Shown piece after piece: positions 10,549 through 17,296 of a stretch of DNA of 64,000 nucleotides (position 1 is its first letter; every line of letters starts with the position of its first letter). A program made the position numbers and the translations under genes. Location: NCBI GenBank assembly GCA_024691475.1, contig JAILNP010000026.1:1-64000 (forward strand). The letters run 5' to 3'. The notes beneath the pieces were generated by a model. The model ran no database searches and was not told where the DNA came from. It worked only from the letters and a program-made list of their open reading frames with translations. The stretch is from Denitrobacterium sp024691475. GTDB lineage: Bacteria; Actinomycetota; Coriobacteriia; Coriobacteriales; Eggerthellaceae.

Positions 10549-10580
10549 AACGGGGTCGCGTTTGCACGCGGCCCCGTTTT
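10549..10580 (+). terminator. terminator of module 1 flavoprotein
   Basis: AACGGGGTCGCG (10549-10560) pairs with CGCGGCCCCGTT (10567-10578), with one G-U pair, and is followed by TT. It lies 36 bases after the stop. Confidence 0.88.
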
Positions 10581-10612
10581 CGTTGTTGGCATGATGACGT
10601 TGTGCCTGGTAG

Positions 10613-10618
10613 TACAAT
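10613..10618 (+). promoter_or_regulatory. candidate -10 element (TACAAT)
   Basis: TACAAT lies about 90 bases before the start of the bactofilin-like gene and is followed by a GC-rich hairpin (AGCGGGC ... GCCCGCT). No convincing -35 is seen. Confidence 0.3.
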
Positions 10619-10703
10619 GGTTGAGCGGGCGGTGCGGCCCGCTTTGGTTTATGCGCTTGCGTGCTTGCTTTCGCCGCGCGCGGGCCTTTTCGTAGGAGGG
10701 GAT

Positions 10704-11882
10704 ATGCTCAAATCTATTCAGGGTAGTAAGCGCCTTGTGGTGGTGGCGTTGCTTGCGGCCGTTGCGTTCGCGGTAGCGTTTTCGCTGCGTTCGCAGTGCG
10801 CGTATGCCGACGAGCCATTGCCCGATGGTTCATCCGATGCCATCGCAATCGATTCGGGTTTGCCGCTCATGGGCAACGACTACGTGTGGTTTGGCAAGGA
10901 GGCTAGCCTGTACGGCGAATCAATCAAGAACGATTTCGTGGGCGCTGGCAAGACGATGGTCATTACCGATTGCCAGATTCAGGGTGGCGTTCGTGCTGCC
11001 GGTGGCGTTGTCGACGTTATGGACACCCAGGTCGCCGAGAACGTGACCATTGCCGCGCAAAACGCGAACCTCACTCAGACGCGCGCCAACGCCATCGCCG
11101 TTGCGTGCAATACGTTCACGTTCGATGGCTCGTGCTCCGAGCTGTATGTTTTTGGCGGTTATGCCTACATCGACGGCACGGTGACGGGTGACGCTACGGT
11201 TGTGGCCGACAGGGTGGAAATTGGGCCTAACGCCAATATTCAGGGTACGTTGTATGTTGAGGCGCGCGTCGATCCGGTGGTGAACCAGGGAGCCCACGTT
11301 GGCGCTACCGAGTTCACGCCTTCCCGCAAAGATGCGATGTTCTTGAATGGCCTAACCGCCTTTGCGACCGCGGCTTCTGCGTTCGCAGTGTTCATGGCGA
11401 TTGTGGGGCTTATCGGCACCATTATCGTTTCCCTGCTGGCGGAATGGCTGTTCAGCCGTCATACCGCTGCGTCGTCGCGCATGCTGCGCGAACGCACGGG
11501 TGCCATGGTTGGTACCGGCGTCATTGGCGCGATTGCTGCCCCTGTGGCGATTGTGCTGCTGTGCGTGCTTATCATTACGCTGCCCGTTGCTGGTGCGCTT
11601 GCGTTGGCGCTGTTTGCCATGACGATGGTTGCCGAGGGTTTTGCGGGTGCATCCATCTTCAAGCTCGTATTTCCCCATATGGGTCGTTTCAAGGTTGCCT
11701 TGCTTGGCGGCCTCATTATGAGCATCGTGGGCCTTATTCCCCTTGTGGGAGGCCTTGTGCACGTGCTGGCGTTTATGTACCTGTTGGGGTACGTGCTCCA
11801 AACGATCTACCTTGCGCGTCGTGGCGGCAAGGGCAAAGACCATGAGACTGGCGCATCAGGTGCGCCCAGCCCGGTTGCATAG
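10704..11882 (+). CDS. bactofilin-like (polymer-forming) membrane protein
   Basis: A 392-residue protein. The start at 10704 is set by the Shine-Dalgarno TAGGAGGGG and gives an N-terminal signal sequence (LVVVALLAAVAFAVAFSLRSQ). Residues 45-190 look like a right-handed beta-helix with repeating short strands (VDVMDTQVAENVTIAAQNANL; YAYIDGTVTGDATVVADRVEIG), as in the bactofilin/polymer-forming family. The C-terminal half has about four membrane spans. The beta-helix is probably outside the membrane, where it could act as a scaffold or adhesion module. It stands alone, and the function is inferred only from fold. Confidence 0.65.
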   Translation: MLKSIQGSKRLVVVALLAAVAFAVAFSLRSQCAYADEPLPDGSSDAIAIDSGLPLMGNDYVWFGKEASLYGESIKNDFVGAGKTMVITDCQIQGGVRAAGGVVDVMDTQVAENVTIAAQNANLTQTRANAIAVACNTFTFDGSCSELYVFGGYAYIDGTVTGDATVVADRVEIGPNANIQGTLYVEARVDPVVNQGAHVGATEFTPSRKDAMFLNGLTAFATAASAFAVFMAIVGLIGTIIVSLLAEWLFSRHTAASSRMLRERTGAMVGTGVIGAIAAPVAIVLLCVLIITLPVAGALALALFAMTMVAEGFAGASIFKLVFPHMGRFKVALLGGLIMSIVGLIPLVGGLVHVLAFMYLLGYVLQTIYLARRGGKGKDHETGASGAPSPVA

Positions 11883-11897
11883 TAAGTGCTTGTTTGC

Positions 11898-11936
11898 GCC
11901 GCGCGTGTCGATGTTGATGCGCGCGGCTGCGTTTTT
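11898..11936 (+). terminator. terminator after bactofilin-like gene
   Basis: GCCGCGCG (11898-11905) pairs with CGCGCGGC (11920-11927) across a 14-base loop, then TGCGTTTTT. It lies 16 bases after the stop. Confidence 0.7.
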
Positions 11937-12010
11937 GCATGTGGCGATGAGGCCGTAGCGCGTCGGGGCTAGCGCTGCGCGTGGGTGCCTTTTGCCGGGT
12001 GAGAAGCGGT

Positions 12011-12077
12011 AATATTCACGCATCTCGCTGTAATGTGGCGTTCCTATTCAATTAAACTGATATAAACCGTGAATATT
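12011..12077. promoter_or_regulatory. split 10-bp dyad in an AT-rich promoter-like region
   Basis: AATATTCACG (12011-12020) and CGTGAATATT (12068-12077) are perfect inverted copies 57 bp apart centre to centre. Between them lies AT-rich sequence with a TATAAA-like -10 (12061-12066). The layout suits a repressor or activator that binds both arms and loops the promoter of the small gene downstream. Confidence 0.4.
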
Positions 12078-12108
12078 TCAAAACCGTATTGCAAAGTGGG
12101 CAAAACAG

Positions 12109-12207
12109 ATGCAATATACGCCTCACGAGAACGGCGGCATTCGCGTTGTGCCCTCCTTTTCGCCCAATGCGGCCGAGCCTTTGCTATCTCTCACATTACC
12201 CGAGTAA
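12109..12207 (+). CDS. possible small protein (32 residues)
   Basis: An ATG opens a 32-codon frame with a GC-rich third-codon bias in its middle, encoding a peptide that starts MQYTPHENGGIRVVPSF and ends SLTLPE. It sits between a promoter-like AT-rich region with a dyad and a strong terminator at 12229-12255, so a discrete transcript of about 180 bases is plausible. The Shine-Dalgarno is weak (AAAGTGGG). It has no recognisable family. A small untranslated RNA from the same unit is an equal alternative. Confidence 0.35.
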   Translation: MQYTPHENGGIRVVPSFSPNAAEPLLSLTLPE

Positions 12208-12228
12208 AGGACATTCCGTTCGACTACT

Positions 12229-12255
12229 AAGCGCCGCCTATGCGGCGCTTTTTGT
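12229..12255 (+). terminator. strong intrinsic terminator of the small transcript
   Basis: AAGCGCCGC (12229-12237) pairs with GCGGCGCTT (12242-12250) around CTAT, then TTTGTTTTT. It lies 22 bases after the small frame and about 95 bases before the end of the convergent LuxR gene. Confidence 0.88.
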
Positions 12256-12345
12256 TTTTCCAGCCGAGCTTGCTTGCCGCGCGCCATGCGGGGATGTAGA
12301 CAGAAATGCGGGTCTGGATATAACCCTGCGCCAGCCCGTGGTGGC

Positions 12346-13302
12346 CTATGCGCTCCAGAAATCGCGTACGAGGGAGTGGCGATCGGGTTGGGATGTCTTC
12401 TTCAGGATGTTGTGCACGTGCACCTTTACCGTGGAAAGCGCCAAGTTCAGATCGCTTGCGATGTTCTGGTTGTCCTTGCCCATGACGATGAGGCGGATGA
12501 CGTCGCGCTCGCGTTTCGAGAGCCCATTCTTCTTGGCGTAGAGCGGCAACACGCGCGCGATCGATTCCTCCATGGCCTCGTCCTCGCGCTCGGGTGGGGC
12601 GTCGTAGCGCAGGCGGAGCGTTTCATTCGCGGCGCGCATCGTCGTGACGGCCAAGGTGAGGAACAGCATGTTTTCCATGGGGTTGCGCTCGCTGAAGAAC
12701 CACATGTCGTTGGGCAGGGTAGAGGGGTCGAAAATCAGCTGGAAGTACACGTTTTCCAACACGATGCCCACGGTGCACGCAAGCGAGACCCAGTAGGCCA
12801 CGCGATGGCGCCTTAGGGCGGCTCGAAGCACCTCATCGCCCGTTGCGTACCAGTACGCGATGACGCCCGCCATCCAGAACAGCAGAACCTCGCGCATGCT
12901 GTAGAAGCAGAACTCGCGTGCCTGCACGTTGCCGATCGCGTTGAACGCGATCAAGCTGGCCAGGATGTACGCAATGATGGGCGCGGTGACGAGCACGCGG
13001 TTTACCTTGCCCAAGTAGCTGCAGATGGCAAGCCAGAGGAACAGGAACATTCCCGCTCCGGTGATGATGGTGGCCTGTGGGTTGCCTACGTCCCAGAACG
13101 AGGAAGCGTTCAGTATGGCGGTGGGCGTGATGAAGTCGTCTTTGAACACCAACGACACGTCGATGAAGTAGAAGACGAAGCAAAGCGTTAGGAGAAGGAA
13201 CGACTTGCGATGCGAGACGAAGTACGCCGAAAGACTCGTGGCGGAAGCCACCATGTAGACAAACATCACGCCAAGCGTGTAATAGAACAAAACGGAAAGC
13301 AT
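12346..13302 (-). CDS. membrane LuxR-family regulator, seven-span type (module 2)
   Basis: A 318-residue protein with about seven hydrophobic spans in its first 240 residues and a C-terminal LuxR/GerE helix-turn-helix (GLSKRERDVIRLIVMG, then LALSTVKVHVHNILKK). It is shorter and has a different membrane domain from the other three LuxR proteins in the window. The start at 13302 has a GAGAGGGG Shine-Dalgarno; the frame extends upstream to 13404 with no signal. It diverges from a YfcC-type carrier gene, its likely target, so the sensed molecule may be the carrier's substrate. Confidence 0.85.
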   Translation of the reverse strand: MLSVLFYYTLGVMFVYMVASATSLSAYFVSHRKSFLLLTLCFVFYFIDVSLVFKDDFITPTAILNASSFWDVGNPQATIITGAGMFLFLWLAICSYLGKVNRVLVTAPIIAYILASLIAFNAIGNVQAREFCFYSMREVLLFWMAGVIAYWYATGDEVLRAALRRHRVAYWVSLACTVGIVLENVYFQLIFDPSTLPNDMWFFSERNPMENMLFLTLAVTTMRAANETLRLRYDAPPEREDEAMEESIARVLPLYAKKNGLSKRERDVIRLIVMGKDNQNIASDLNLALSTVKVHVHNILKKTSQPDRHSLVRDFWSA

Positions 13303-13616
13303 CGCGTTAGGCCCCTCTCTTGCAACCCCTCGTAACGAATGCCGTTTAGCGTGGTTCATTCTATACCCTAACCGTTTTGGGCGCGCGGTGCCTTTTGCTT
13401 GCATCGGTGAGGTGAGCTGCGGTTTATGCGTGATGTAGCCGCATACCGCGAGATTTAGTTACGAAATACATCCGCGTAGAGACTTCTCTAGACCTGTGCG
13501 CGTTTCCCCCACAATGCCAAGGTGGCCGTATCGACGTTGCGTCGATGGCGAGCGAGTGCCCGCGTGCGTGCGAGAGCCAGGGCGCAAGCTCGTTGAACCC
13601 GAGCGAAGGAGGAGAT
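13303..13616. promoter_or_regulatory. divergent control region, module 2
   Basis: A 314-base gap with no gene. It contains a dyad TAGAGA-CT-TCTCTA (13477-13490), a hairpin ATCGACG-TTG-CGTCGAT (13530-13546), and a second hairpin GCTCG / CGAGC (13588-13604) directly before the carrier gene's Shine-Dalgarno AAGGAGG. The first dyad is a candidate operator. Confidence 0.45.
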
Positions 13617-15209
13617 ATGTCTGAGGTTGCGGCAAGCGCTCCGGTTGGCGTAGACGAGCCAGCCGGGAAGAAGGGGCGGGGCAAGCGGAAGTTCAGCTTC
13701 CCCTCGGCGTTTACCATTCTGTTTGCGGTTACAATCATCGCGGCGCTGTGCACGTATTTCGTGCCGGCGGGCCAGTACAGCAAGCTGCTGTACGACAGCG
13801 ATACGGGCATGCTGCAGATGACGGCCCCGTCGGGCGAAGTAGTGGAGCTGGACGCCACGCAGGAAACGCTTGACGAGCTGGGCGTGAAAATCGACATCGA
13901 CCAGTTCACGTCGGGCGCCATCACGAAGGCCGTAAGCATTCCGGGCACCTACGAGAGCCTGCCGCAGAATCCTTTCCCGTTCACCGACATCCCGTACGCC
14001 ATGGTCTATGGCGTTATCGATGGCATCGACGTCATGGTCTTCATCCTGTGCCTCGGCGGTCTCATTGGCGCGGTGAAGGCAACGGGCGCATTCGAAAGCG
14101 GCCTTACCGCCCTCACGCGCAAGACGAAGGGCCGCGAGTTCCTGCTGGTATTTGGCGTGTCGTGCTTCATGATCTTTGGCGGCACCATGTGCGGCCTGGA
14201 AGAGGAGGCCGTTGCGTTCTATCCCATCCTGGCGCCTGTGTTCATCGCGCTTGGGTACGACTCCATCGTGACCGTGGGCGCCATCTTCATGGCAAGCTCC
14301 GTGGGCACGACGTTTTCCACGGTCAACCCGTTCTCGGCGGTCATTGCCTCGAATGCCGCCGGCACCGTGTTCACCGAGGGTCTGTGGGTGCGCCTGCTGG
14401 GCTTGATCGTGGCGTCGGTGGTGTATTTGCTGTACCTGCACTGGTATAGCAAGAATGTGAAGGCGAATCCCGAGTTCGGCTATGCCTACGAGGACAGCGC
14501 CAAGTTCAACGCCATGTGGAAGCTGGAAGAGGGCGCGGGGGAGAAGCACGTTTTCACCGCGCGCAAGAAGATCGTATTGTGCATCTTCGTGGCCGCGTTC
14601 ATCATCATGATCGTGGGCGTCATGAGCCTGGGCTGGTGGTTCCCGCAGATGGCGGCCGAGTTCGTAACGCTTGCCATTGCCGTGATGCTCATTGGTGGCT
14701 GCGGCAAGCAGGGCATCGGCGAGTCCAAGATGGTAGAGGCCTTCAGCGCGGGCGCGTCCAGCCTGGTGCCCGTTGCCCTCATCATCGGCCTGGCACGTGG
14801 CGTGAACTACGTATTGAACTCGGGCCTTATCAGCGACACCATGCTCTACAGCGCCAGCAATGTCGTTGCGGGCATGAGCGGCCCCGTGTTCATCATCGCG
14901 CTGCTGCTCATCTTCTTCGTGCTGGGCTTCGTGGTTCCCTCGTCGAGCGGCCTGGCCGTGCTGAGCATGCCCATCTTTGCGCCCCTGGCTGACACGGTGG
15001 GCATTCCCCGCTGGATCATCGTTGCCGCCTATCAGTTCGGCCAGTACGCGATGCTCTACATTGCGCCTACCGGCCTGATCATGGCAACGTTGCAGATGCT
15101 CGACATGAAGATGTCGCATTGGTTCCGGTTTGTATGGCCCATGATGGTGTTCACGCTCGTGTTCGGTGCGGTGCTGCTGAGCATTTGCACGATCGTCTTC
15201 GCCGTGTAG
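13617..15209 (+). CDS. YfcC-family anaerobic carrier (C4-dicarboxylate or amino-acid type)
   Basis: A 530-residue membrane protein of the YfcC/DcuC/ArcD group. The start at 13617 has an AAGGAGG Shine-Dalgarno. About a dozen spans are visible, beginning AFTILFAVTIIAALCTYFVPAGQY, a hallmark N-terminus of the family. Conserved loops include GGLIGAVKATGAFESGL, FGGTMCGLEEEAVAFYPILAP and VPSSSGLAVLSMPIFAPLAD. Family members move dicarboxylates, basic amino acids or their exchange partners under anaerobic conditions; the substrate here cannot be fixed. The divergent LuxR gene probably controls it. Confidence 0.82.
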   Translation: MSEVAASAPVGVDEPAGKKGRGKRKFSFPSAFTILFAVTIIAALCTYFVPAGQYSKLLYDSDTGMLQMTAPSGEVVELDATQETLDELGVKIDIDQFTSGAITKAVSIPGTYESLPQNPFPFTDIPYAMVYGVIDGIDVMVFILCLGGLIGAVKATGAFESGLTALTRKTKGREFLLVFGVSCFMIFGGTMCGLEEEAVAFYPILAPVFIALGYDSIVTVGAIFMASSVGTTFSTVNPFSAVIASNAAGTVFTEGLWVRLLGLIVASVVYLLYLHWYSKNVKANPEFGYAYEDSAKFNAMWKLEEGAGEKHVFTARKKIVLCIFVAAFIIMIVGVMSLGWWFPQMAAEFVTLAIAVMLIGGCGKQGIGESKMVEAFSAGASSLVPVALIIGLARGVNYVLNSGLISDTMLYSASNVVAGMSGPVFIIALLLIFFVLGFVVPSSSGLAVLSMPIFAPLADTVGIPRWIIVAAYQFGQYAMLYIAPTGLIMATLQMLDMKMSHWFRFVWPMMVFTLVFGAVLLSICTIVFAV

Positions 15210-15235
15210 CCATCTACCTGCAGTAATCGTCCTTT

Positions 15236-15267
15236 GGCGCCATTCCGCATGGGGTGGCGCCTCTTTT
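15236..15267 (+). terminator. terminator of the YfcC gene
   Basis: GGCGCCAT (15236-15243) pairs with GTGGCGCC (15254-15261), followed by TCTTTT. It lies 26 bases after the stop. Confidence 0.85.
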
Positions 15268-15380
15268 ATGCATGGGGGGATTGTTTCGATTGTGTTACAT
15301 GACGACGCGCTCTACGTGGAGTTATTTAGGTAAAGAAACGCTTTTGCGTGCTGGAGCAGGGGCGCGCGCAAGGGCATCGG

Positions 15381-15386
15381 TACAAT
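15381..15386 (+). promoter_or_regulatory. candidate -10 element of the formate dehydrogenase operon (TACAAT)
   Basis: TACAAT lies 69 bases before the first gene of the cytoplasmic formate dehydrogenase operon. The rest of the 187-base gap shows nothing else clear. Confidence 0.35.
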
Positions 15387-15454
15387 TGATACTCCGCGGG
15401 AGCTATAGACGATTGCGTCCGCGTTAGACGAGAAGCGGTTATGCAAGGAGATGT

Positions 15455-17296
15455 ATGTCAACAGTTAAGTTCGGCGCGCACGCTCATGCGGATGCGCGTA
15501 TCGGCGAGTTTGTGCAGAAATTCCCTCGCCGTGTAGAGGCTACGCCGCCGGGCATGTGCCCCGTTGCGGTCGTCCAATCGTTGTTGCAGACCTCTGCGGT
15601 CCAGACGTGCGGAAAGTGCGTCCCTTGTCGCGATGGCCTGCCCCAGCTGGTGAAGATGCTCCAGTCGGTGCTGGATTGCCAGGCTTCCCCCGAAGATCTG
15701 GAGCGCATGCGCGCTCTGGCGGAAGTCGTTGCCGATTCGTCCGATTGCGCCATCGGCTACCAGGCCGCCCGTTCCGTGCTGGAAGGCATGGAGCTGTTCG
15801 CGGATGAGTTTGCCAGCCATGTGAACGAACATCGCTGCCTTTCCGATGTGGAGCAGACGGTTCCCTGCGAAACGCTGTGCCCTGCGCATGTGAACGTACC
15901 TGCATATGTTGCGCTGGCAGGCGAGGGCGATTTCGCTGGCGCCATCGGCATGATCCGCAAGGACAACCCGTTCCCCACGGCATGCGCCTACGTGTGCGAG
16001 CATCCGTGCGAGACGCGTTGCCGCCGCAAGCTCATCGACGCTCCCATCAACATTCGCGGCATCAAGAAGTACGCGGTCGACAATCTGGCCGCCGACCAGG
16101 TGCCCACGCCCAAGCGCAACCCCGATACCGGCCGCAGCGTTGCCGTCATCGGTGGTGGCCCTGCTGGCATGACCAGCGCATATTACCTGGCGCTCATGGG
16201 TCACAAGGTTACGGTGTTCGAAAGCCACCCCGAGCTGGGCGGCATGATGCGCTATGCCATTCCGCCGTATCGCTTCCCCCGCAAGCGCCTGGACGAAGAC
16301 ATCAACGCCATCCTTTCCGTTGGCAACATCGATGTCCGCTACAACACTACCGTCACTGCGGAAAGCATGAAGGACATCGCGGAGTCGTTCGACGCCGTGT
16401 ACGTTGCCATTGGCGCCCAGAAGGGCCGCACGCTTTCCATCCCGGGTGCCGAAGGTGCCCGCGGTATCATTCCTGCTATCGACGCGCTCGCTCATGCGGG
16501 CCTGCCCACGTTCCCCGATATGCAGGGCAAGAACGTGGTGGTCGTAGGCGGCGGCAACGTGGCCATGGACGCCGCGCGCTCCTCGGTGCGCGCCGGTGCC
16601 GCCAGCGTCACGGTTGCCTACCGTCGTAGGCTGGAAGACATGACGGCACTCGAGACCGAAATTCACAGCGCCATCGAAGAGGGTGTGGAGATGCTCATGC
16701 TCCAGTCGCCCGCTTCCGTGGAAACCGACGAAGAGGGCAACTGCGTGGCGCTTATCACGCAGCCCCAGATGATCAGCGCCGTGAAGCGCGGTCGTCCCGC
16801 GCCCGTGGCTGCCAACAAGCCGGAAGTGCGCATTCCTGCCGACCTTATTTTGGTCGCCATCGGCCAGGACATCGTGTCGGCTCCGTTCGAGGAGTTCGGT
16901 CTGAAGGCTAACCGCGGTTGCTTTGCCGCCAACGCTGAACTGCAGGCGGATGGCTTCCAGAACGTGTTTGTGGGTGGCGACTGCCAGACGGGCCCCAAGA
17001 CCGTCATCATGGCCATTGCCGCAGGCAAGGTTGCCGCGCGCAACATCGACGAGTACCTGGGATTCCATCATAAGCTCGACTGCGGCGTGGAAGTGCCCGT
17101 TGCGGCTCCCAACGACCTTACGGAGTACGGTCGCGTGGACGTCGTGGAGCGCCCCGCGCGCGAGCGCAAGCATGATTGGAATGCCGTCGAGGTCGAAATG
17201 ACCAAGGAAGAAGCCGTGCAGGAGTGCGGCCGTTGCCTTCGCTGCGACCACTTCGGTTGCGGCACGCTGGTGGGAGGACGTGTTGAAATTGATTAA
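15455..17296 (+). CDS. NAD(P)H:acceptor subunit (NuoF-type FeS domain fused to GltD-like oxidoreductase)
   Basis: A 613-residue cytoplasmic flavoprotein. Residues 1-120 match the C-terminal iron-sulfur region of NuoF/HydB (CGKCVPCRDGLPQLVKML). A Fer4-type adaptor follows (ETLCPAHVNVPAYV; ACAYVCEHPCETRCRRKLID), then a GltD-like NAD(P)-FAD domain pair (SVAVIGGGPAGMTSAYYLA; VVVVGGGNVAMDAARSS) and a C-terminal Cys cluster (CGRCLRCDHFGCG). Such proteins pass electrons between NAD(P)H and an iron-sulfur partner. The stop overlaps the next gene by 14-17 bases, so the partner is the formate dehydrogenase alpha subunit. The NuoF-type piece carries the iron-sulfur region but not the FMN/NADH part, so flavin chemistry rests on the GltD half. 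Confidence 0.85.
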   Translation: MSTVKFGAHAHADARIGEFVQKFPRRVEATPPGMCPVAVVQSLLQTSAVQTCGKCVPCRDGLPQLVKMLQSVLDCQASPEDLERMRALAEVVADSSDCAIGYQAARSVLEGMELFADEFASHVNEHRCLSDVEQTVPCETLCPAHVNVPAYVALAGEGDFAGAIGMIRKDNPFPTACAYVCEHPCETRCRRKLIDAPINIRGIKKYAVDNLAADQVPTPKRNPDTGRSVAVIGGGPAGMTSAYYLALMGHKVTVFESHPELGGMMRYAIPPYRFPRKRLDEDINAILSVGNIDVRYNTTVTAESMKDIAESFDAVYVAIGAQKGRTLSIPGAEGARGIIPAIDALAHAGLPTFPDMQGKNVVVVGGGNVAMDAARSSVRAGAASVTVAYRRRLEDMTALETEIHSAIEEGVEMLMLQSPASVETDEEGNCVALITQPQMISAVKRGRPAPVAANKPEVRIPADLILVAIGQDIVSAPFEEFGLKANRGCFAANAELQADGFQNVFVGGDCQTGPKTVIMAIAAGKVAARNIDEYLGFHHKLDCGVEVPVAAPNDLTEYGRVDVVERPARERKHDWNAVEVEMTKEEAVQECGRCLRCDHFGCGTLVGGRVEID

